A model generated the notes under the pieces. It searched no databases. It was not told where the DNA came from and was given only the letters and a program-made list of their open reading frames with translations. A stretch of DNA of 17,947 nucleotides from CAZPAV01 sp964584755. Its GTDB lineage: Bacteria > Actinomycetota > Acidimicrobiia > Spongiisociales > UBA5794. Shown here piece by piece: positions 6,554 through 13,346 of this stretch; positions within the stretch are counted from its first letter, which is position 1; each line of letters starts with the position of its first letter. Location of the stretch: contig CAZPAV010000052.1 of the NCBI GenBank assembly GCA_964584755.1, positions 1-17,947 on the forward strand, read 5' to 3'. The position numbers and the translations under genes are program-made.

Positions 6554-6811
6554 GTGATGCCGCTCGACCGCTCCTGGCAACCCGTCGCGCTCTGTCGAGG
6601 GAACCACTCCCACCTGTTCTTCCCGCCGAGTACCACCGAGCGCAAGGACGAGCGCGAACGTCGCGAGGCCAGGGCGAAGTCCATCTGCAAGGTCTGTCCC
6701 GTGCGCGCCGAGTGTCTTCGCTACGCCCTGGCCATCAAGGAACCGTACGGGATCTGGGGCGGCCTCACCGAGTCGGAGCGCCGTCAGGAGCTCATCCGAT
6801 CGGCCGTCTGA
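6554..6811 (+). CDS. WhiB-family Fe-S transcriptional regulator
   Basis: An 85-residue regulator of the Wbl family. These proteins bind a [4Fe-4S] cluster, usually contact the primary sigma factor, and control development, redox responses or antibiotic resistance in actinobacteria. The four cluster ligands are Cys14, Cys45, Cys48 and Cys54 (CxxC at 45-48, then five residues to Cys54). The turn motif YGIWGGLTESER (65-76) follows. The C-terminal basic segment is short. GTG 6554 is preferred over ATG 6557 because GGAGGT at 6539-6544 is 9 bases from it. The Wbl subclass cannot be named securely from sequence reading. The last 20 bases overlap the 3' end of selB on the other strand. Confidence 0.93.
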   Translation: MMPLDRSWQPVALCRGNHSHLFFPPSTTERKDERERREARAKSICKVCPVRAECLRYALAIKEPYGIWGGLTESERRQELIRSAV

Positions 6812-8585
6812 GACGGCGGAGATCACCCTCGCGCACCGTGATGCCGCGGGCGTCGAACCACTCGAGGAGCGGCACCGCGTGGCGGCGGCTCAGCCCGAAG
6901 TGCTCCCGGAAGCGTGACACCGTGAAGGGCGGAGGAATGTCCGCGAGACCGCGCTCCATCTCGGCGATCTGGTCGGGCAGATAGACGAGGTCCTCGGCGA
7001 TCCGGACGAGCGCGCCGGAGCGCACGAGGGCGTGGAGGAGCTCCGCGTCGATCCCGAGGCTCCGCGCCCGGGGAACGGAGAGCCCGGCCGCGAGCAGGGC
7101 GCGCGCCGCCTCCCAGGCCGCCTCCTGCTCCGGGCTGGGGCGGGACGCGAACGCCGCGGAGCGAACGGTCGCCCCCTCGTCGACGAGGTCGCTCCCCGGG
7201 AGGAGGGCGTCGACCTGGGCGACCTCGAGACCGTGGGTGGAGGCGAGCGCGGCCTTGGGGATGCCCGGGCGCAGCGGGTTCTCCTCGTGGAAGCGGGCGA
7301 CGGTGCGCCGCATTGCCGCGACGAGCGTGGCGGCGTGGTCGACCGAGATCACCTCGCCGGCCGCCACGATCCCCTCGGCGGGCCGGCCGCCACCGGTGGC
7401 GGCGGCGACGACGGGCTCGGGGAGGCGACCGTGGACCTCCACGAGGACCGTGGCGCGCCGCGCCGGGGCGGCGTCGAGGACGTCGGCGAGCGCGGTGAGC
7501 CCGTCACGGGAGAGCCGGGACGCCTCCACCGGATCGAGGACGCGGCCCCCGGCGACGACGGCGCGGCGTCCCGTCTCCCGGAGGACGAACCGGTCGCCGA
7601 TCGCCATCGGCAGCGGCCGGCGGAGCCGGAGCAGCGCGAACGCCCGACCCGAGGCCGGGACGGGGTCGAGGAGCCGAAGGCGGACCGGGACCGTGGCCGT
7701 TCCGAGATGGAGGTGGAACGCACCCCGTCCCGTCAGCGGCTCGGGGAGCGTGCGCACCCCGGTGAGCACGGCGGCGAATCCGGTCGTGACGACGAGCTCA
7801 CCGGCGCGGGCCAGCAGCGTGCCGCGGGGTACCTGGGCCCGGTCGACGCCGCTGAGGTTCAGCGCGGCGCGATGACCCGGAGTGACCTCCTCGGTGACGC
7901 GCTCGTGGCTCTGCAGGCCCCGGATCCGGACGGTCCGACCCTCGGGGAGGAGCTCGAGGGGCTCGTCGCGACGGACCGCCCCGCCGACGAGTGTCCCCGT
8001 GACGACGAGCCCGGCGCCGGCGACCACGAAGCTCCGGTCCACCCAGAGCCGCGGCCGTCCGAGATCGGGGGCGGGACCGATGGCACGAAGTGCCGTGGCG
8101 AGACGGGTTCGGAGATCGTCGAGACCCTCGCCGGTGATGGGAGAGACGGGCACGACCGGCCAGCCTTCGAGCGTGGTCCCCGCGACCCGCTCGGTGATCT
8201 CGAGATGGGCGAGCTCGACGAGGTCGGGATCGGCGAGGTCGATCCGGGTGAGGGCGACGACCCCGGTGCGGACCCCCAGGAGGTCGAGGATCGCCATGTG
8301 CTCCTCGGACTGGGGCATCCATCCCTCGTCGGCGGCCACGACGAAGAGCGCCACGTCGACGGCCCCGACCCCGGCGAGCATGTTCTTGATGAACCGTTCG
8401 TGGCCGGGTACGTCGACGAAGCCCGCCTCCTCGCCGGTGCCGAGGTCGGCCCAGGCGAACCCGAGGTCGATCGTCAGGCCGCGAGCCTTCTCCTCCTTCC
8501 ACCGGTCCGGATCGCGTCCGGTGAGTGCCCGAACGAGGGTCGACTTGCCGTGGTCCACGTGTCCCGCCGTGGCGATGATGGCCAT
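6792..8585 (-). CDS. selB: Selenocysteine-specific translation elongation factor SelB
   Basis: A GTPase that carries selenocysteinyl-tRNA(Sec) to the ribosome at recoded UGA codons by binding a SECIS RNA hairpin. It has 597 residues, a normal bacterial length. G1 is GHVDHGKST (8-16), G2 is RGLTIDLGFAW, G3 is DVPGH (58-62), and G4 is TRID (113-116), which differs from NKxD. EF-Tu-like domains 2-3 follow, then a C-terminal array of winged helices; the last one (FTVSRFREHFGLSRRHAVPL...EWFDARGIT) is the typical SelB RNA-binding end. The start at 8585 is where homology begins, 4 bases after the selA stop, implying coupled translation. An upstream in-frame extension is antisense noise over selA. 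The 3' end overlaps whiB by 20 bases. Confidence 0.95.
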   Translation of the reverse strand: MAIIATAGHVDHGKSTLVRALTGRDPDRWKEEKARGLTIDLGFAWADLGTGEEAGFVDVPGHERFIKNMLAGVGAVDVALFVVAADEGWMPQSEEHMAILDLLGVRTGVVALTRIDLADPDLVELAHLEITERVAGTTLEGWPVVPVSPITGEGLDDLRTRLATALRAIGPAPDLGRPRLWVDRSFVVAGAGLVVTGTLVGGAVRRDEPLELLPEGRTVRIRGLQSHERVTEEVTPGHRAALNLSGVDRAQVPRGTLLARAGELVVTTGFAAVLTGVRTLPEPLTGRGAFHLHLGTATVPVRLRLLDPVPASGRAFALLRLRRPLPMAIGDRFVLRETGRRAVVAGGRVLDPVEASRLSRDGLTALADVLDAAPARRATVLVEVHGRLPEPVVAAATGGGRPAEGIVAAGEVISVDHAATLVAAMRRTVARFHEENPLRPGIPKAALASTHGLEVAQVDALLPGSDLVDEGATVRSAAFASRPSPEQEAAWEAARALLAAGLSVPRARSLGIDAELLHALVRSGALVRIAEDLVYLPDQIAEMERGLADIPPPFTVSRFREHFGLSRRHAVPLLEWFDARGITVREGDLRRLRRPIG

Positions 8586-8589
8586 GGAC

Positions 8590-9933
8590 TCAGGGTTCCA
8601 GGGCGGCGAGGGCGGCGGCGACGATCTCGTCCTCCCTCTCGACGACGCTGCGCAGGTCGAGGTGGGTGGCGCCGTCGCGGCGTGCCGCCACGACGGGAGG
8701 GTCGCCGGCGAGGAGGGCGCGCCAGGTGGCGTCGGCGGGGGCGTCGATGCGGAGGACCGGGCCGGGGATGCCGGCGCCGGGGACCGAGCCCGCGCCGACG
8801 AGGGAGGTTCCCGCGACGATGCGCGACGGGAGACGCAGTCCGGCGGCGACCGCGGCGAGGCGCCGTCGCAGCGCGTCCGCCGGGAGGGCGGCGGCCCGCC
8901 AGAAGGGGAGCTCCCCACCTCGTCCGGCGGCGTACAGCTCGAGGACGGCGGCGAGGGCCGCGGCGGTGGGTCCATCGATCCGCAGCGCCCGGGCGAGCGG
9001 ATGGGAGGCCATGGCACCGATCGCCGGGGCCGTCCCCACCGCGATCCCCGCCTGGGGCCCACCGAGGAGCTTGTCGCCGCTGAAGAGGACGACGTCGGCG
9101 CCTGCCTCGAGGGTCTGGCGGACCCCCGGTTCCCCGGCGAGCCACGCCGGGGGGCCGTCGCCGAGCCAGGGCACCCGGGTGTCGAGGAGTCCGCTCCCGA
9201 CGTCTGCGACGAAGGGGATCCCGTGACGGTGGGCCAGCGCGGCGAGCTCGGACCAATCCACCGTGGCGGTGAAGCCGTCGATCCGGTAGTTGGAGGGATG
9301 GACCTTGAGGATGGCGTCGACCTCGGCGGCGACGCCGGCGTAGTCCTCGATGCGGGTGCGGTTCGTGGTGCCGACCTCGACGAGGCGGGTCCCGGCGGCG
9401 GTCATGAGCTCGGGGAGTCGGAAGGAACCGCCGATCTCGATGAGCTCGCCGCGGGAGACGGCGACCCGGCCGGCGGTGCCTCCGAGCGCGGCGAGGGCGA
9501 GGAGGAGGGCGCCGGCGTTGTTGTTCACCACGAGGGCGGCCGGGGCCCCGACGAGTGCCGCGACGAGGGCCCGCAGGTACCGGGCGCGACCGCCGCGCCG
9601 CCCGGTGTCGAGATCGAGCTCGACGTTGCCGTAGCCGGTGGCCTGCTCGGCGGCGGCGGCCGCGGCGCCGGGAGGGAGCGGAGCCCTTCCCAGGTTCGTG
9701 TGCAGGAGGACTCCGGTGGCGTTGACGACCCGCCGTGGCCGGGCGGCGGCGAGGTCCGCCGCCCGTCGCGCCGCCTCGGCGACGGGGTCGGCGTCGGAGC
9801 CACGACGGAGCGCGTCCCGGGCCTCGGCGAGGGTGTCCCGGGCGACGATGACGGTCAGGGGGCGGGGGAGGCCGAACCGGCGCTCGAGGTCGCCCGCCAG
9901 CACGTCGACCGACGGCAGATCGCGAAGCTCCAT
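8590..9933 (-). CDS. selA: L-seryl-tRNA(Sec) selenium transferase SelA
   Basis: A PLP enzyme that converts seryl-tRNA(Sec) to selenocysteinyl-tRNA(Sec) using selenophosphate. It has 447 residues. Landmarks are RVVNATGVLLHTNLGRAPL (tRNA/N-terminal region), VNNNAGALLLAL, GEVGTTNRT-like EVGTTNRTRIEDY, and KVHPSNYRIDGFT. The PLP-binding lysine is Lys288 in FSGDKLLGGPQAG, and a conserved C-terminal domain follows. The start at 9933 is favoured by homology and by a TAGGCT box exactly 7 bases upstream; the frame is open further upstream, but that part is antisense to fxsA. It forms a two-gene unit with selB. SelD (selenophosphate synthetase) and the tRNA(Sec) gene are required partners and are not in this window. 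Confidence 0.96.
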   Translation of the reverse strand: MELRDLPSVDVLAGDLERRFGLPRPLTVIVARDTLAEARDALRRGSDADPVAEAARRAADLAAARPRRVVNATGVLLHTNLGRAPLPPGAAAAAAEQATGYGNVELDLDTGRRGGRARYLRALVAALVGAPAALVVNNNAGALLLALAALGGTAGRVAVSRGELIEIGGSFRLPELMTAAGTRLVEVGTTNRTRIEDYAGVAAEVDAILKVHPSNYRIDGFTATVDWSELAALAHRHGIPFVADVGSGLLDTRVPWLGDGPPAWLAGEPGVRQTLEAGADVVLFSGDKLLGGPQAGIAVGTAPAIGAMASHPLARALRIDGPTAAALAAVLELYAAGRGGELPFWRAAALPADALRRRLAAVAAGLRLPSRIVAGTSLVGAGSVPGAGIPGPVLRIDAPADATWRALLAGDPPVVAARRDGATHLDLRSVVEREDEIVAAALAALEP

Positions 9934-9940
9934 GCGGCGG

Positions 9941-9946
9941 AGCCTA
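9941..9946 (-). promoter_or_regulatory. Candidate -10 box of a leaderless selAB promoter
   Basis: Minus-strand TAGGCT is followed by exactly 7 bases and then the selA ATG at 9933. No Shine-Dalgarno is present. It lies in the 36-base gap shared with fxsA. Confidence 0.5.
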
Positions 9947-9958
9947 CCGTCGCCGGTA
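9945..9958. repeat. Small inverted repeat in the selA-fxsA divergent promoter
   Basis: TACCG-tcgc-CGGTA is a perfect 5-bp inverted repeat with a 4-base centre. It sits between, and partly overlaps, the two candidate -10 boxes. It could be an operator, or may just reflect the two mirrored -10 elements in a GC-rich spacer. Confidence 0.35.
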
Positions 9959-9962
9959 TCCT
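9957..9962 (+). promoter_or_regulatory. Candidate -10 box of a leaderless fxsA operon promoter
   Basis: TATCCT is followed by exactly 7 bases and then the fxsA GTG at 9970. No Shine-Dalgarno is present. This supports GTG 9970 as the true start. Confidence 0.5.
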
Positions 9963-9969
9963 CGACTCC

Positions 9970-10350
9970 GTGCGGATCGGTGGCTGGCTCTTCCTCGGTT
10001 TCCTCGTGGTCCCGATCGTCGAGGTCGCCCTCTTCGTCGTCGTCGGGGGCCGGATCGGCGTCGGGTGGACGCTCGCCGTCGTCGTCGCCACCGCGGTCTT
10101 CGGCTCGTGGATGGTGACCCGGCAGGGCCGTGAGACCTGGTTGCGGTTCCGCGAGGAGCTGGCGTCGGGGGTCTTCCCCGGACGCTCGCTCGCCCACGGC
10201 GCGCTGATCGTCGTCGCCGGCACGCTCCTGCTCACGCCCGGCTTCCTGACGGATGCCGTCGGGCTCCTCCTGCTCCTGCCGCCGGTCCGGGAGGCGGTCC
10301 GGCGCTGGATCCTGCGGCGGTCGCGTTCCCGTTGGGAGATCGTCCCGTGA
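9970..10350 (+). CDS. fxsA: FxsA-family membrane protein
   Basis: A 126-residue small integral membrane protein. The family is named for Escherichia coli FxsA, which when overproduced relieves F-plasmid exclusion of phage T7; its normal role is not settled. Hydrophobic segments lie at about 5-25, 31-48 and 76-105. The family signature LLLTPGFLTDAVGLLLLLP (86-104) and the conserved Glu18 in the first helix are present. The basic tail RRWILRRSRSR should be cytoplasmic. The start is a GTG with a TATCCT box 7 bases upstream. It is first in a four-gene operon: its TGA stop overlaps the GTG of the Nudix gene by 4 bases. Confidence 0.9.
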   Translation: MRIGGWLFLGFLVVPIVEVALFVVVGGRIGVGWTLAVVVATAVFGSWMVTRQGRETWLRFREELASGVFPGRSLAHGALIVVAGTLLLTPGFLTDAVGLLLLLPPVREAVRRWILRRSRSRWEIVP

Positions 10351-11120
10351 GCACACCGGCTCGGCCCGCGGCAACCGCCTGTCTCGTTCGGGATGGCCGC
10401 GGCGGCGTCGAGGTGTTCATGGCACGGCGTACCCGGAGCGCCCGGTTCATGGCGGGGGCATGGGTGTATCCGGGGGGCGCGGTGGATGCCGCCGATCGAC
10501 GGGCGGGGGACGTGGTCGTCTCGGACGACCCCGCGCTCCTGCCGTGGCGGGCGGCGCTCGCCCGCGAGCTCGTGGAGGAGACCGGGATCTGGGTGACGAC
10601 CGGGGGAACGCACGTCGTTCCCCTCGCCGAGGGCGAGCGGGCCTTCATCCGGGCGCGACGCGACGGGATCGTCTTCGACGGCGACCGGTTCGTCTACTTC
10701 GCCCGCTGGGTGACGCCGGCGCCGTTGCCGGTTCGGTTCGATGCCCGCTTCTTCCTCTGCGAGGTGGACGCGACGATGGAGCCCGTGATCGACGGCCGTG
10801 AGCTGGTGGCGGCGGAGTGGGTCGCTCCCTCCGACGCGCTCCGGCGGGCGGAGGCGGGACGATGGAGGCTGGCCCTGCCGACCCGGCGGACGCTCGCGTA
10901 CCTGGACCGGTTCGTGAGCACGGCCGAGGCGATGGCCGACGCCCGACGGCAGCGTCCCGTCGCGGTCCAGCCGCGGCTGCGCATCGTGGACGGTGCCGTG
11001 GGCTTCGTCCTGCCCGGGGAGGAGGGATTCGCCGAGGCCGAGGCCGGCGAGCGCGACCCGAGTTTCGTGCAACGACTCGCCGCGCTCGTGGGCGGGTCCG
11101 ACGAGCTGCGGCGCCTGTGA
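10347..11120 (+). CDS. Nudix hydrolase with an expanded Nudix box
   Basis: A 257-residue hydrolase of nucleoside-diphosphate-X type substrates. The Nudix core is visible as WVYPGGAVD (39-47) and LARELVEETG (71-80), giving the catalytic RExxEExG at Arg73-Glu74-Glu77-Glu78-Gly80. About 27 residues separate the GG from the REL helix, more than the standard box allows. This resembles NUDT19-like (acyl-CoA-type) Nudix proteins, but the substrate cannot be fixed here. A C-terminal domain of about 100 residues follows. GTG 10347 overlaps the fxsA stop by 4 bases, and the 3' end overlaps the next gene the same way, so translation is probably coupled along the operon. Confidence 0.87.
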   Translation: MSTPARPAATACLVRDGRGGVEVFMARRTRSARFMAGAWVYPGGAVDAADRRAGDVVVSDDPALLPWRAALARELVEETGIWVTTGGTHVVPLAEGERAFIRARRDGIVFDGDRFVYFARWVTPAPLPVRFDARFFLCEVDATMEPVIDGRELVAAEWVAPSDALRRAEAGRWRLALPTRRTLAYLDRFVSTAEAMADARRQRPVAVQPRLRIVDGAVGFVLPGEEGFAEAEAGERDPSFVQRLAALVGGSDELRRL

Positions 11121-11908
11121 GGGTCCGGCGAGTCCTCGCGCCGAACCCCGGCATCTACACCGGTCCGGGCACGAACACCTATCTCCTGGAGGACGAAGGG
11201 GAGGTGCTCATCCTCGATCCCGGTCCGGTCATCGCCGACCACGAGGCCGCGATCGTGGCCGCCCTGGGCGAGCATCGACCCGTGGGGGTCGTCGTCACCC
11301 ACACCCACCCGGATCACGCTCCGCTGGCGAACCCGCTGGCAGGCCGGCTGCACGTTGCGGTGTACGGTTTCGGTCCCGGGCCGGCGTTCGCACCGGACGT
11401 GCGCCTCCAGGACGGTGAGCGTGTGCGGTTCGGCGGCCGCGAGATCGTTGCGGTCCACACCCCCGGCCATACCGCGGATCATCTCTGTTTCCTCCTCGAG
11501 GACCGCCTCTTCACCGGCGATCACATCATGGAGGGGTCGACCGTCGTCATCGACGACGCGGCCGCGTACCTGGCCTCGCTCTATCGGGTTCGGGAGCTGC
11601 GGGTGGCTCGCCTCGAGCCGGGTCACGGCGAATCCATCGACGACGCCGGGGCGGTCATCGACGAGTACATCGATCACCGGCTGTTGCGGGAGCGACAGCT
11701 CGTTGCCGCGGTCGCCGCCGGGGCCCGCACCCTCGGGGAGGTCGTGGACGTCGTCTATGTGGGACTTCCGGGGCCGCTGCGACCGGCGGCGCTCCATCAG
11801 GTCCACGTGCAGTTTCGCAAGCTCTCGAACGAGGGCCGGGTAAGGTTGGGGGCGGGCGGAGCGGAAGCATCCACGACCGTCGAACCCAACGAGAGGCACC
11901 GGGAGTGA
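11117..11908 (+). CDS. Metallo-beta-lactamase-fold hydrolase (LACTB2-like)
   Basis: A 263-residue MBL-fold enzyme. It begins VLAPNPGIYTGPGTNTYLL, a start typical of LACTB2-type MBL proteins (human LACTB2 is an endoribonuclease). The binuclear metal site is complete: HTHPDH at 62-67, His118 in HTPGHT, Asp135 in FTGDH and His170 in EPGHG. A C-terminal helical/winged region (about 185-235; LRERQLVAAV, ALHQVHVQFRKLSNEG) also matches LACTB2. Whether the substrate is RNA, a thioester or another ester is not decidable from sequence. GTG 11117 overlaps the Nudix stop by 4 bases, and its TGA overlaps the M23 GTG by 4 bases. The tail after residue 240 is unlike the family. Confidence 0.88.
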   Translation: MRVRRVLAPNPGIYTGPGTNTYLLEDEGEVLILDPGPVIADHEAAIVAALGEHRPVGVVVTHTHPDHAPLANPLAGRLHVAVYGFGPGPAFAPDVRLQDGERVRFGGREIVAVHTPGHTADHLCFLLEDRLFTGDHIMEGSTVVIDDAAAYLASLYRVRELRVARLEPGHGESIDDAGAVIDEYIDHRLLRERQLVAAVAAGARTLGEVVDVVYVGLPGPLRPAALHQVHVQFRKLSNEGRVRLGAGGAEASTTVEPNERHRE

Positions 11909-13346
11909 TCCGGCTCGTCAGCGCCGCCCTCGTCCTCGGTCTCCTCGCTCCGCTCCCCGCGCCGGCACTCGGCGGGGATGGGACGGTGAGCGCCGCGGAC
12001 GTCGCCCGCGCCCGCGAGGAGCGTGCCCGGACGGCTCGCCATCTCGAGGAGACGACGGCTCGGTACGAGGCCGCCGTCGCCGAGCAGGTGGTCCTCGAGG
12101 ATCGCGTCAGGACGCTCGCCACCGAGATCGCCGCGTCGGAGCGAACCCTCGCCGAGCTGCGTGCCAGGTCACGGGACGTCGTGCGGGACATGTACATGGT
12201 GGCGAGCCCCGTGGGCCTGGCCGCGTTCTTCGGTGGCGGCACCCTGACGGACGTCGCGGTGCACTCGACGTACCTGTCGCTGGCCGGGGTGCAGGACGTG
12301 GCGGTCCTCGGACGGCTGACCGCGGTGGAGAACCGGACCCGGGAGCAGCATGCCCGGATGGACGAGGAGCTGGCCCGGCGGCGGCGGCTCACGGCGGACA
12401 TGGCCGAGCTCGCCGGGACCATCCTCGCCGAGCTGGAGCGCGCCGACGCCCGCTACCAGGAGATCGTGGCGCGCTGGCGGCACCAGGAGGAGGAGCGACG
12501 GCGCCGTGAGGAGAAGGAGCGACGGCGGCAGGAGGAGGAGGAGCGACGGCGGCAGGAGGAGGAGCGACGACGCCGGGAGGCCGCCACCTCGACGACCACC
12601 ACGACGACGGTGCCGCCGGCCTCTACGACGACGACGGTGCCGCCGGCCTCTACGACGACGACGGTGCCGCCGGCCTCTACGACGACGGTGCCGCCGGCCT
12701 CTACGACGACGGTGCCGCCGTCTACGACGACGACGGTGCCGCCGTCTACGACGACGACGGTGCCGCCGCCCACACCGCTCGNNNNNNNNNNNNNNNNNNN
12801 NNNNNNNNNNNNNNNNNNNNNNNNNNNNNNNNNNNNNNNNNNNNNNNNNNNNNNNNNNNNNNNNNNNNNNNNNNNNNNNNNACGACGACGGTGCCGCCGT
12901 CTACGACGACGACGGTGCCGCCGCCCACACCGCTCGTCGTCGACGGTCGGACCTGCCCCGTCGACGGTGCGGTCACCTTCTCCGATACCTGGGGCGCGCC
13001 CCGTTCGGGCGGCCGGACCCACAAGGGCGTCGACATGATGGCGGCTCGCGGCACGCCGCTGGTCGCCATCGAATCCGGGACGATCACCCGCCTCAGCAAC
13101 AGCTCCCTCGGCGGGATCTCCATCTACCTCACCGGGGAATCGGGCGCCCGCTACTACTACGCCCACCTCGACGCGTGGGCCGACGGGCTCGCCGCGGGCC
13201 AGGAGGTGACGGTGGGGGATCGAGTCGGGATCGTGGGGACCACCGGGAACGCCCCGGACTGGCTGCCACACCTCCACTTCCAGTACGCGCCGCCCGGTGG
13301 CGACTGGGTCGACCCGTACCCACTCGTCGACGCGGTCTGCCGCTGA
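11905..13346 (+). CDS. Secreted M23-family (LytM-like) peptidase with coiled coil and Thr/Pro linker, interrupted by an assembly gap
   Basis: A cell-wall hydrolase candidate. Signal peptide (about 1-23) is followed by a long coiled coil (about 28-225, ending in Glu/Arg repeats), as in EnvC/NlpD-like proteins. Next comes a TTT(T)VPP(A)S repeat linker and a C-terminal M23 domain. M23 landmarks, numbered after collapsing the gap, are His321 and Asp325 in THKGVD, YYYAHLD, and His404/His406 in HLHFQY, so the zinc site is complete. The 100 Ns at 12782-12881 break the frame as assembled. The 55 bases before them (12727-12781) are identical to the 55 after (12882-12936), and merging the copies restores one 428-residue frame. 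The GTG start overlaps the MBL gene by 4 bases. The TGA abuts the mrp stop. Confidence 0.88.
12594..12936 (+). repeat. In-frame tandem repeat coding the Thr/Pro linker, spanning an N gap
   Basis: Units of about 21-27 bases coding TTT(T)VPP(A)S are repeated about six or seven times before position 12781 and resume after the 100 Ns. Early units include an alanine codon (PPAS), later ones do not (PPS). Repeats this similar are a normal cause of assembly breaks and may vary in copy number between strains. Total copy number cannot be trusted in this assembly. Confidence 0.85.
12782..12881. other. Assembly gap (100 Ns)
   Basis: Exactly 100 Ns, a conventional placeholder of unknown length. The flanks share an identical 55-base sequence, and the reading frame needs a true spacing congruent to 2 modulo 3, which an overlap of 55 satisfies. 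Confidence 0.95.

Noticed and set aside
8586..9062. N-terminal extension of SelB
   Set aside because: It lies antisense-free but out of frame over the end of selA, is low-complexity, and the GTPase begins at Met 8585.
9934..10374. N-terminal extension of SelA
   Set aside because: It is antisense to fxsA and unlike any SelA. The TAGGCT box and homology support 9933.
12594..12936. CRISPR-like array
   Set aside because: The repeats are contiguous, with no unique spacers, and code an in-frame Thr/Pro linker.
11905..13346. A frameshifted M23 pseudogene
   Set aside because: The frame difference is produced by the arbitrary 100-N placeholder; collapsing the 55-base overlap restores the frame and all active-site residues are present.
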